Assembly: GCA_025642065.1 (NCBI GenBank)
Contig: JAODUP010000947.1
Location: 1-64,000, forward strand
Reading direction: 5' to 3'
Length of the DNA stretch: 64,000 nt
From: Paralvinella palmiformis
Lineage: Eukaryota; Annelida; Polychaeta; Terebellida; Alvinellidae
Both the position numbers and the translations under genes were made by a program. This document shows positions 23,965-35,137 of the stretch, one piece after another. The notes beneath the pieces were generated by a model. It was not told the origin of the DNA, did not search any database, and worked only from the letters and a program-made list of their open reading frames with translations. Each line of letters starts with the position of its first letter. Positions within the stretch are counted from its first letter, which is position 1.

Positions 23965-24006
23965 AGCCTCTGACTTGTCATCTGATGCGACACGTACTGG
24001 ACTGGC
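23733..24006 (-). CDS. ENTPD: ENTPD exon 1: ubiquitin-like domain
   Basis: The exon is open from an acceptor at 24007 (tgttttgttcag) to a strong donor (AAAG then gtaaga). It encodes about 91 residues, with a Met at 23964. From that Met the pattern is beta-grasp: strand VIIQSTL, strand GRVIVATD, helix TVDSLITAFCIEKGI, then FVLHNKDLEV and LNTVGIQNGDVLFLGYK. The GI..GD.LFL ending is typical of ubiquitin-like folds, but there is no terminal Gly-Gly, so it is not a processed modifier. The exon ends one base into a codon, and the next exon supplies the two bases AA. The 14 residues before the Met are open but may be 5'UTR. The fold assignment is by eye and needs a profile search. Confidence 0.7.
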
Positions 24007-24104
24007 CTGAACAAAACATTCATCAAAAGATTACACATATTTATTAAAATATCGCCATGGTGAATTAACCATGGAAGATTGGTTAAGATTTTGTCAAATA
24101 ACGA

Positions 24105-24668
24105 GCTATTTATAAATGGACATTAATACAATCAGATTTATGCAGCTTTTGCAATGAGGATATTGAAACAATATATTACACATATTTAGAACGCGAAGTT
24201 TCCAAAACAATTTGGAAAGAACTGGAAACATATATACACAGCAAACTTCATGTTCGTATACCGATAACAAATCAAGAAATAATCCTGGGTTTTAAAGGAG
24301 ATCAATTTGTACATTTCAATGTTATTTATCTTTTGGCTAAGAAATACTTGTATCAATGTAGATGCAGCGTAACCTTCCCGGGAATAGAAACGTTTAAATC
24401 AGAGTTGTATAATTTAATTGAAACAGAGAGAGGAATTTATATAATGAAAAAGCAGCGGGATAGATATCTTAATAGATGGGGGGAACTTGCTATTAAATAA
24501 AACTCCACACACACATAACATAATTTTGTCATGTTTTTATTGTATCATGCATTGTAATGTAGAACCTTGTATTTAGGTATTACTGAATGATATGTGTATC
24601 TAGACGTAATATGTACATGGACTGATATATTGGAGGTGATAATAAAACATATAATAAAAAAATAAATA
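24105..24668 (+). mobile_element. Tx1/L1-type LINE 3' fragment
   Basis: An open frame of about 130 codons ends in TAA at about 24500: DLCSFCNEDIETIYYTY (a C..C zinc-knuckle-like start), TIWKELETYIH, EIILGFKGD, YLLAKKYLYQCRC, FKSELYNLIETERG and RYLNRWGEL. This is the layout of the C-terminal end of Tx1/L1 reverse transcriptases. About 170 bases of 3'UTR and an A-rich end (aataaaaaaataaata) follow. 5'-truncated. It lies antisense just upstream of ENTPD exon 1. Confidence 0.75.
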
Positions 24669-24669
24669 T

Positions 24670-26270
24670 CGCCAGAACTATTATTTTAGATATTGACTTC
24701 TGGTGTGATATTTTTGTTGTTTTAGTCTGAACAGACACCGAGAATATGACAGTTAAGTGTTTAAAATATACCTGTCATCATTACATATTCTAGAAATAAT
24801 ATTAGTTATTCTAATCTCTCTCTCTCTCTCCCAAAATTTATTACTGCACATTCTAAATTTTATACAATCATATCTCAATAAACCAGACCCTGTTGTCATC
24901 TGTGAATTATCTTGCTATCGAAAACACCATGAAGAGGTCACGCGTATGTTAAGTTATGGTCACATGTATAGTATTTGAGAGAATGACTACACCGCGTAAC
25001 TTAACTACCGGTAGCCATACACTAGTATTGTGAGACATGATATTGCCGTATTATTCAATCTTGAAATTCCATATTTAAGAGGTAGAGGTCAAAATAGGGA
25101 TGCCAAATCCAGATTAATTTTAACCATCCTCATCACCACTCAATTGAAATTGGATATCCTGAAACAGGCAAGAATATTGCACAACACAGATTGATGGGTG
25201 AATATTTTAAGTTACACAGATGTGACTTAAGCAGAAAGAGAGAGAAAATGAGATAGATTGTGGAAAGATATTGCAGGTTGAAGCGAACAGGAGATGAGAG
25301 CAATGGGAAGTTAATTTATTGATCAGAAGAAATCAAATCGACAAATATCAGAATATATTGATCAGAATAATGAGAACAGATTAGTCATCAATGACTGAAC
25401 AACCACCTCATGATGCTGGAAACATCACAGATGGTAGACCCATACCCAAAGACCCCGTGATTGGTAGCAACACCACTACCAAAGGTGTCATTGGTGATGG
25501 AATTATCGGGGAATGATCTGCGTTTCTGCCAACCCACAACTATCACATTAACAGCAGACAACACCATAGACTGAAACTGATGTAATGAGTCTTAACACAG
25601 AGTTAATGAGAATGCTATATACTAATACTGATACACTGACAAACAAAATGAGCTTTACATCAATATAGAAGGAGGGAGAATAATCCAGATTGGTAGCCAT
25701 CTACATATCTGACACCACTGACCCATTGGTCACCGAGATTGTATCTGATCGAAATAGACAATTTCCATGATGACTGTGCCATCTAGGGGAACATCTGTTT
25801 GCGAGTCGTGTTTCACCAAGCGTGATAAACCATATGATAAAATATTATTTTACCAATCGTAAGATCACAATATATGTTTTATATATTGATTCATTTTCAA
25901 TAACACGTAATTTTTCAGGCAAAAGTAAACTGTCAACTTTCCCTCTACAAATAATCTGATCTATTAGTAAAAATTATTCTACGTTACATTTAAAAAAAAT
26001 GAAACTGCTACAAGATCGATTTAGTTCTGTGAATCCCCCCAACACATAAATTTACAAACAATTAGTGAATTACACTTCATGTTCCATGCTACCATATGGC
26101 TTAACTGACCCGCAAACCACATTAGATGAGAACTGTGCATGTGTCGCAGAAATCATCTATTACAGTGAAATTATATGACTGAAAATTACAATAAAGGGAA
26201 ATCAACAGCTGCTACTGGGATGTATTTAAATGAGTCCACCAAGTTCATTGCCAAATAATACAAAAGTGTG
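24670..26270. other. Non-coding stretch upstream of ENTPD
   Basis: No gene seen on either strand. A 5'UTR exon of ENTPD may lie somewhere here. The best donor I found (ccaggtaagt, minus strand) is at about 26510, but no promoter supports it. Confidence 0.4.
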
Positions 26271-26279
26271 TCAAAAGAT

Positions 26280-27900
26280 GATGGCTACTCACATATTTAA
26301 ATTGGAGGGGACTTCAATGTCCCCAAGATTCACAGGACCACTTCCAAACAAGTGGACCACCGCAGTCAGAAGTTATAAAACATATACAGAAATGTATACT
26401 TTAGGCCACGTGAATCAGGCATGGTCAGAGAAAAAATTTGCTGACCTTCATTCCAACAAGTGATGATCAGAATTCAGATGTTAGAAGACATAGATTACTT
26501 ACCTGGACCAAGTATCAGTGAACATGCGTGCATAATGATGGATCTCCATGTGTGTACAGAAATTAAAATGGGCAAGAAACACAGACTACACTATAACAAA
26601 AACAAATAGACGAGAGGAAGTGCAAACACTAGAAGCAGTATAAATCAACAAATAGTTATCCTGACCACATCAGTGCCCATCAAGTCAAGAACGGTCTTTC
26701 CAAATGTGAACTGTCTACGGAATTTGAGAAAGATCTGGTCTAAAATGTGAACTCAAACCTATAACTTTTTGGAGACATTATAACTCCATACTGATGAATA
26801 AAGTGTATGTAACATTAATGTCAACAATAGCATAACGACTTAATTTGACCATATTATGACTGATATCTTCAACACATATTTTCTCGGTGCATTCAGCCAT
26901 TAGAACATGGAAGATAAACTCTCCTTAGAACCCAAGTACCGTAGACCCACCACTCTCAGATGTCAACATAACAGCAGAGTTGGTTAAGAAAAAGCTGACG
27001 AAGCCTAACTCAAATAAAGCACTTGGAGCCGACAAAATTAAGATGATTGATGTCATTTCATCACCCCCCCTCCCCTGAGTGTCATCTTTAAATGACTCAG
27101 TGAAGGGCAACTTCCCACTGCCTGTAAAACTGTTAACATCACATCAATCAACAAGAAATGAAGCAGATCATGTGCTGGTAATTAGAGACCGGCTAGTCTA
27201 AGTTCATAATAGGAAAGGTTAGAGAATCAATAATATATGACTACCTAGTGCCTCATATGATGGATATAGTCAGTTATTATGTGTTGTTAAACACAGCTTT
27301 GTACCACAAAGGTCATATATGACCCAGCTACTCACCGTCTTGGAATGGCGGATTGAAATGCTTGACTGCAGTGACATAATTAATGCAGTGTACCTAAACG
27401 TTTGGAAGGGCGTTTCATTCTGTACAACATCTGAGACTCCTACAATAACAGGCTGTTATTGTAGGAGTCTCAAGTGTTATTAACAGGATCTGGAATCAAT
27501 GGCGATGTTCTAGACGAGCATTCCTAACTGATTGTAAGCAATATTTTGTGGTGAATAGCCGCCTCTCCACATAGCTAGAGGTACTCAATGATATTCCACA
27601 GGAAAGTGTTCTCAGACTCAAACTGTTCATCATTTTTATGATATGATATGCAGCAGAGGACATATATTTACAGATGACACCGACATTTAGAGGAAATCCA
27701 TGTCAAAGAATAACTGTCCCAAACTGCAAGTGAATCTTCACCATTCTTCAATAGAACAGTTAAAAAGTGAACCAGAAGTCCATAGTCAAAGTTTGACCGT
27801 GGGGCATGCTGACTCGAAATCAGGAAAAACTCGTTCAGTCAGTTATAGTGGCTCAGGACTGAAATGTGTACCATTGCCATATAGATAAGATTGACCATAC
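26280..27900 (+). mobile_element. Jockey/CR1-type LINE relic
   Basis: Plus-strand pieces in order: YKTYTEMYTLGHVNQAW (endonuclease region), KPNSNKALGADKI (the NKA.G.DKI linker motif), GNFPLP, NYRP-like and SL.S remnants near 27180-27210, RRAFLTDCKQYFVVNSRLST (about 27515-27575), then LEVLNDIPQESVL, a decayed form of the PQGSVLGP RT motif. The frame is broken many times. Confidence 0.75.
27433..27471. repeat. Near-perfect 39-bp palindrome (19-bp arms, 1-base loop)
   Basis: The arm gagactcctacaataacag is followed by one g and then its exact reverse complement. It lies inside the decayed LINE at 26.3-27.9 kb. Confidence 0.97.
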
Positions 27901-28523
27901 AATATAAACAATTATACATCTCATGGTTCTGGACTTTACAGTAGCTTCAAAAAAGATTTTTAATAATTACAACTAGCAAGATCAAGTTCTTAACATTCTT
28001 GTGATATATGGAGGTATGGGGTTTTATTTAATAATTATATAATCAGAACCGCAGAAATAAACAAAAATATATAACAAAACCAATGATATTAAAATGATAT
28101 AACAACAATTGTTTTCAGATAAAAAGGTGTCCCTCTGATTGTTATAAATTATGTTACCATATATTGTTGCTAGGTACAAGTAGTATTGTAAACTATATGA
28201 TTGTAAATTACGTTACCATGTTTTTAGTGTACTTGATTTCACAAATGGTAAAAAAAACAATAAAATTAGTGGCCAGTCTCTGATCTCTCCCATTTGGAGA
28301 GCAGATCAGTAGTCTTAAATTACCATCACTCTTGCACAGAAGATGATGTGGTGATATGATCCGAGTATTCAAGATCGTGAGTAGTAGAGACAGAATTGAG
28401 CCAAGTCTCCTCCATCAACCAGAGCACACAGGGACCAGAGAACACCATAAAAAGATATGTACATACAAATTGAAGCTTCATGTTAGAGGCTTTTTCTCTA
28501 GTCAAAGAATTGTAACAGATGGC

Positions 28524-28707
28524 AAGATGATTGATGTTTTACAGCCACTTTTATGCACAAGGTAGGCTAAATGGGCTGAGTGAACACCAAAGGTAATGAA
28601 GCAAAGTCAAAGATAAAACAACCTTCAGATATGCCCACACAGAGATTCAAACATGGGTGGTAGTGATCTGTGGTCCAACACACTACCGCTAGACCATGGA
28701 GGCACCC
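28524..28707 (-). mobile_element. SINE family 1, copy 2 (near full length)
   Basis: Reverse of the family: gatgattgatgttttacagc, cacttttatgcacaaggtag, cttcagatatgcccacac, gtggtagtgatctgtggtcc, ctaccgctagaccatggagg. Confidence 0.9.
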
Positions 28708-28709
28708 AA

Positions 28710-30700
28710 AACTGCCTCCGAGAAGACATTGTCAGCAGCAACACTCTAAATGTGTTCAAATCAAGATTAGATTGCTTTTGGTGTTATGAGCAATATAGAT
28801 CTATAGATCTATAAGATACTGTTGTAATACTGCAGTAAGATTGGAGCCAACAGTCATTGTGACTCCATTTTCTGTATAGGGGAGAAGTGGGGGGATTCAA
28901 CCACCTTATACTTCAATGGTTTGATTTTAGTATACGCGACACAGCAATTGGCAAGAAGTACTACTAGTTACATCACGTAGCTGTAAGTGCCCGATAGGCA
29001 ATATAATCTAAGATTAAGCTCTTAAAATCAACAATTACTTGAATTAGTGTCCAATAGTTGACACTGTAAAACCTGTATGTGGTCAAGATGACATAACCAC
29101 ACAATACGGAACTGAAAAACAAAACACCATTCATCAACATGGGGATTTTGCATGGTTATTATCAGTGGGAGGGGTACCCTATTTGAATCTAATTTCCGCT
29201 GCTCATTTTGTACTTCATGGTTACAATGTGTATATATTTATAATGTATATTGATTACATTTCAACAATATATATACTTGAAACACAAGTTTGATGATCTA
29301 ATTTATATATTTCAGTATTTTGTACGATAAATTGTTCCTGTTCATTCAATTCTTGACTGATTTTTTCTGAGCAAGCTCACAGAGATTTTCCATCATATCT
29401 GGGTCACAATGATGATGACACAGTTTAAATACAACCAATCAAAATGTGTGGAAACTGATGTGAACTAAGTTAGGTCACACATATTAACACTGAAAAGTGA
29501 GTCCAGCCATTGAGCAACCATTGCACAAATGTGGTGAAACGATGTCCATGTTTTATGATAATACAATTTTATTTTCTTAAAAAGTGAATGAGATATGACT
29601 CAAAATGTAAGGATAAGACATAAGTGGGAAACATTTCTAAACGTTCGCTTAAATGTGTTTGTCAACATTGGAGGTCACATGACCTGAAATGCCTATTATT
29701 ATTATAATTATGGTATATACTAATAAACTTATAGACTAGTCTATAGATTCTAAACCAGATCAAAATCGATTACATTTAATTTATTTTCCTTGTAGATCTA
29801 AACTATAAATAGTAAAATACACTTCGATGCGTGTGGTAACACAATAGACTGACATTACCTATTGAATCATTATCATATCACGAACTGACAACGAATGCTT
29901 AATAAATTTATTCTTCCTTAGAATGAAAATGTAAACACAAGCCAAAGTCTGACACTGACATTTTTGTCTCGGTGTCTGAAGCCAGTGAAGGAGGCTTCAA
30001 GTCCAAGACTGACCCGACACCTCACCAAGCCCCAGATAAAGTAATTACCAAATGTCCTGTTTCACGATCAGTTAAATACTGTGTTAACCATTAGAGTACT
30101 AAACCCCTGAAGCGCCGCAAATGAATACACTAAAATATATCTAGTGATACAAATATACCACCTACACTGACAATAATCTGCGTCAATACAATCTACGATG
30201 AATTTATTTAAACAACTATTAAATCCTGTATGTTGTTGTCACGAGTTGTTTAACTTCCGGTTTGTTTTAATTTGCCGCTTGTGACTTTAATAAATGTCTC
30301 GAGATAACAAACTGAGAGCTTACGTGGCCTACATTTCTTAATGGTAAAGTGAATAGATATATGTTGATTATTATTAACTTATATCTTCTTCGTATAAATA
30401 GATGTCTATCTCCGAATAGACCGTCATTGTGTCAAGTAATTTTCTAGTTTGACTAGATCTCTATTATTATTATTATTATCAATCATTCAATGAGGGTTTC
30501 ATGTTATGTAATTATTACCATAATATCGCTCAGTTGTTGGGCATTGAGTAACTAGATCTAACCGTGTAGATTTATATAGATCTACGCCTAACCAACTTTG
30601 ACTTTATAGATCTAATATTTTAATTCTAATTGACAGCGATTCTATATTTATTTTATAGTAGATCTATCTATATATGTTAATAGGATATCTACTGTATATG
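28710..30700. other. Non-coding stretch
   Basis: No gene or clear repeat seen apart from a short (ATT)n run at about 30463-30478. Confidence 0.5.
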
Positions 30701-30706
30701 TAATAT

Positions 30707-30891
30707 GGGTCCATGGTCTAGCGGTAGCGTGCTGGACCACAGATCACTACCACCCGTGTTCGAATACCGGCGTGGGCATATCTGAAGGTTGTTTCGTCTT
30801 TTGCTTTGTCTCATTACCTTTGCTTTGGAAGTTGCTCGGCCCATTTAGCCTACATTGTGCACAAACGTGGCCGTAAAACATCAATCATCAC
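30707..30891 (+). mobile_element. SINE family 1, copy 3 (full length, best head)
   Basis: A-box-like tggtctagcggtagcgtgc at about 30714 and B-box-like gtgttcgaataccgg at about 30757, then catatctgaaggttgtttcg, gctcggcccatttagcctac and the tail ccgtaaaacatcaatcatca. A (TA)n run starts about 50 bases further on. Confidence 0.92.
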
Positions 30892-30983
30892 CCAGACAAA
30901 ATCTCTTGGGATAAAATCCCACAGTATACACATACGTATATATATATATATATATTATAATTCACTAACAAATATTTTCAGAA

Positions 30984-31375
30984 CTAAACCATTTTGAAGT
31001 GCCATGGTCTACCTCTAATTATGCTGCTTTCGAAATCATGCTTAATTTTTAGCCCTGTTTGAACCCTGATAACTTTTGCCTGCATGAAATGGAAGATGCA
31101 CCCCTTCAACTCCACATTTGGAAACACCATGCAGGCTGCCCTCCACCACTGTCCACGTAGTGTTCTCAAAGTTGAGGACCATCCGCTATATTTGGCAATG
31201 TGGCAGCATAGCCAATAGTTCACAAAATATTGCCGGACACTGCCGTGGTGGTAGGGTCAACGATCTTGGATAATTAGAAAGCATAAAATCATGTAGAAAT
31301 TCATGTAACATTTCATTTTTGTACACAATTACTGAATTAGCCCGGCCATTTAATTGTACATAATAAAACATAGGA
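30984..31375 (-). mobile_element. MULE-type transposase relic
   Basis: The minus strand reads MVLNFENTTW and, after a shift, ACMVFPNVELKGCIFHFMQA, matching the DFE...A....FP..ELKGC.FHF.QA block of Mutator-like transposases. Upstream is a decayed stretch (MFYYVQLNGR, PRQCPAIFCELLAMLPHCQI). Frames are broken. Confidence 0.65.
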
Positions 31376-31989
31376 GTACCACTTTAACAACCAAATAGGT
31401 AGGCTGAGATCGACAAGGGCCGATAAAACAAATTATACAAACATAAAGAGCTCAGTTTCTATAACCATATACAGTTTGAATTATGTTGATAGGTAACATG
31501 TAAAGGAACTTATACACATTTTAATCAGATAAATATTATGAATTTATGTCACCAATTAAATTAACAATATTATTTATTAGCATTCCTGTAATTGTAAACG
31601 TCTTAATGATAACACCTGGGAGACATTAATAACTTTTTTATCTTTAGGTAAAACACTTCTTAATCTCTTCACAAGTGGACAAGGAATGTATTACTAAAAA
31701 TATCAACACTACATTTTGTGGCCTCTGGATGAATTATTGTGCAAAACTGTAAATTATGAAAAAGTTATTCTTTGGGAGGAAATAACCCTGAAAAATTTGT
31801 CAGTGACATTATTTTTGTTGGCAGATGGTTATTTATAGGAGTAATGAGCATCAGAAAATATGCCATACATAGTAGTAGTAGTAATTTATTGACATAATAT
31901 GCACATGTATCATACATGGGTGAAGAATTTTCATATATTTTCATACACAGTATATCAGGAAGTATAAATGTTCATAGGTATAGTCAGAA

Positions 31990-32334
31990 TTATGTCCTGT
32001 ATAAATTCATTATCATAAGGCAGTATTCAGCTGTCACAGATAAGTTTATACAACTGCTATTGAAAAGTTCATGCACAGAGTTACATTGAATGTTCAATTG
32101 TTCTCGTAATGTCTGTGATGGAGAGCACCTCAGCAAGGCATGTTCTTCAGTTTGGCACTGACACAACCAGTGTTCTAACGGTATGCTGGACCAGCAGCCT
32201 GTCTCAACCCTCAGGTAATGAGAACTGAGACGAAGTCTTGTGCTAGCTATCTGACAATGTTGTGTAATATCTTTTGCACCAGTGATCTGTAAGATTGGGA
32301 TTACTTCCAAATTTGGGTTAATTTGGAGGAACAT
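31990..32334 (-). mobile_element. LINE C-terminal fragment
   Basis: A 114-codon frame contains ASTRLRLSSHYLRVETGCWS and LEHWLCQCQTEEHALLRCSP. The C.C..EEH.L..C pattern is the zinc knuckle that follows reverse transcriptase in several mollusc LINEs. Nothing else of the element is attached. Confidence 0.65.
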
Positions 32335-32499
32335 ACTTTGTCTTGACCTTTGAGAGTCTTCATCATGAATTGAGTACTATTTGATGTGAGCATAGCCTGG
32401 TTGGTCAAATACTGTATTCTAAGGTCCCATTGGTGATTGGACATTAATTGCCATGTTCGCTATTTTCATAATGTAACTATCTGGGTCATGGTGCCTTAG

Positions 32500-32790
32500 T
32501 TTTATGAGGAATTTAACGTGGTGGTCAATCATGACACTTTTGACTTCCGGAAGGAAAAATCAGATGATAAGGTTGTTTATTTACAAAAATGGCAACATGA
32601 TTACGTTAAAGAAATGGAAAAGAGGCAGCAAAAAAATTCAAGAAAGGAAGTTCCCCTCTTTGCGCCTTTTCCAAGCATCAGTCACAGTCAGCCATTGTTT
32701 TTTGTGACCTTCGGTCATGACGTTTATAAAAGTGCCTACCTACAGTACGAAATCTACCCGGGCATAATACCACCAGAAAATTGCTCCTGA
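32500..32790 (+). other. Unrecognised open frame of 90 codons
   Basis: Starts at ATG 32518 and ends at 32790. The product is charged, with a short coiled-coil-like stretch (LQKWQHDYVKEMEKRQQKN) followed by PLFAPFPSISHSQPLF. I do not recognise it. It could be a decayed element or a 5' exon of another gene; nothing downstream joins to it convincingly. Confidence 0.25.
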
Positions 32791-32799
32791 TTTATAGCA

Positions 32800-35030
32800 C
32801 ACGAACACACTTTGTGTGTGTGTTAAGAGTAATGAGATCCTATGTGAATATGTCCAGTACTCAACTAGTTTTTCATTTCATGGGGCTGCAAATTAGCAGT
32901 TGCTAACTTACCTGTGGAGACACTATCTGTTGGTAAGGGTGACCATTTAATTCAAAATACAATATGTGGATAGTTATAGGCTCACATCGAATAATTTATG
33001 CACTGGAAAAGGTTTTCAGCCAATGGGATTTCTCACTTGTGATCGGACAGGTTCAGATTAATTGAGATTGACAAAAAACAATATATGGAGAATCTGCTAT
33101 CGAATTACTGAAATATGCTACTTTTTCTGAATTGTTCACCGCTGCCCACCAAAAAAGCCAAGATTAAGTCTGAAATTCAATATCCAAAGGAAATACAAGA
33201 AAACAAAGCGTAGATGAGGATTCATCGTTACATGGAAAGTTGGAAAACTGTGGTTATTGTATAAAGATAGCCTAGCAGAAGTTGGTGATTATTAGGTTGG
33301 GGAGTGAGGACCACGACTTAATATGTTTTGTTAGATTAGTCAGGTAGCTCAAGGTTTTGAGTTAAATACACTTTTGTTCTTCTTGGGGTGTAGATTGTGT
33401 TATTTTGTTACCGGTCAGTGTGGTGATTAGTTTACAAATCCCTCCTGAAAAGACCTGATATTACTTGAAGTATACCTCTCAAAAGGTCCAATCCAAACTG
33501 TTCTCCGGAGGAGGGTGGCTTATACTATAGTTATAGCACCCTCTGCTGTATTTGGCTCGCTAGTCACTCAACTCCCCTTTCAGGAGCACTAACAGTAAAT
33601 TTTGAAAGTTAATGGCCTTGTGACATGGGTTATCTGTCATCAATTAAGGTATCGTTATTTATATGGCACTGTATGGTATTTGTATTGCATAAGCATTGGC
33701 GGTGACTGATTAATGGGGGGGTCGATATTTGGGGCATTATCATGACAGGAAATTGGGTCATTATCAAAACAGAAGCAAGCCAATATCGACTGACTCATGT
33801 ATAAGACGAGTAGTGAAAAAAACACTCTTAGCAGGAATTAAAACCTCGCATTATACACAGTATATACAGTAACCTGAATTTTACTATTTACAAATGATTT
33901 TCTAATGGACACAAGATTACACGGGTATTCAAGTACTATGTCACTGATAGATATATGAGTTGTTAGTATAATTTTAAAATGTATATTCTGCCTAACAAAT
34001 GTAGTATTTGAAGAATTGCAGAGTAACAATAGTCTGTGTCATATGAGATGTAACAAAGGCATGAAACATGGTCAAAAATGCTTTTACCATTCAGTGAAAT
34101 ATCTATCTGTGAGTCCAAATAGTGCTGAAGTACTTTACTTCACAGACGTTTTCTCGTTACTGCCTTAAATGATTTATTATTTACGTCTGAGAGAAACTAA
34201 CAACTTACACAGCTGTCTAACCTAAATCTAATCCTAAAGACTAACACAAGGATGAAAGTTTTCCAGTTTTACCAGAATTCTGGTTCTCCAGGGCAAAAAT
34301 AATGTTTTTGGAAATGGGGAGTGACTAAAACTGGTTTGAAAATATTTCTCTTGCAAAAGTCATGTTTTATCCCCACTCTATTAGTCTTAGAGTTAGCATG
34401 TCCTAAAAATGCACAAAACCAGAATTCTCCCTCCCCCCCACACACACACACCCCCAGGTGCATATGGCTCACTTTGCTCTCCGATCCTGCTTTTCAGGAT
34501 TTCTTTTTAAATGCCACTCTCATGTCTGTTAACACTAAACCTAACTCTATTTCATCAAAGATTCACCTGACATATTTTGTCATAAAAACATAGATAACAT
34601 TAGAGATTGTTGACTGATTTAAAAGGAAAATGTGTAAATTAATTTAAAATGAACTGCTTTGTCTGAAATAGAAAATTGTGTTTGAAAAGAAATTTTTCCT
34701 TTTTGAAATGAAACATCATTTAAAATGCAATATGTCTAGTTTGAAAAAGAATAGAACTGGAAATTGTCTTTTCTAGAAAAATATCATCAGGTGTCCTTAG
34801 ATCTATATGTTGTACAAGGAGGTAGGGTATATCTGAATTCATGAAAATGTTTTAAAACATTATTATTCTTTTCTGGAGAGATCATATTCTATGTTTTTAT
34901 TGATAAATAAGCTTTATTTTTCTTTCTGGCTGTCTGTGTCTGTTTGTGTGTTACTCCTCCTCCTTAAAATATAATAATGAGTTATTGTTACTGTTAGTAT
35001 TTTTAACACCGAGATTTCTATTTCATCATT
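32800..35030. other. Intergenic stretch upstream of UBE4A
   Basis: No gene seen. The UBE4A promoter and a 5'UTR exon should lie here or further left, but I could not place them. Confidence 0.45.
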
Positions 35031-35040
35031 TCAGTTCACA

Positions 35041-35137
35041 ATGTCTAGTTCAGGTTTAGGCAGTAACCCTTTTGCCGCTCTCTTCGGTAGTGTGGAACAA
35101 GCTCAACAGTTCAGTCAGACCTTTAGAGAAGAAAAGG
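35041..35137 (+). CDS. UBE4A: UBE4A exon 1 (start)
   Basis: ATG follows ttcaca. The first residues are [20 protein letters not shown], the family N-terminus. The donor is AAGG then gtaatc (phase 1). Confidence 0.93.

Noticed and set aside
26480..26560. First exon of ENTPD ending at ccaggtaagt on the minus strand
   Set aside because: Good donor, but both upstream ATGs give the wrong phase for 24006, and it lies in decayed LINE sequence; usable only as 5'UTR.
30707..30780. tRNA gene
   Set aside because: Same reason: the A and B boxes sit at the start of SINE family 1, present eight times.
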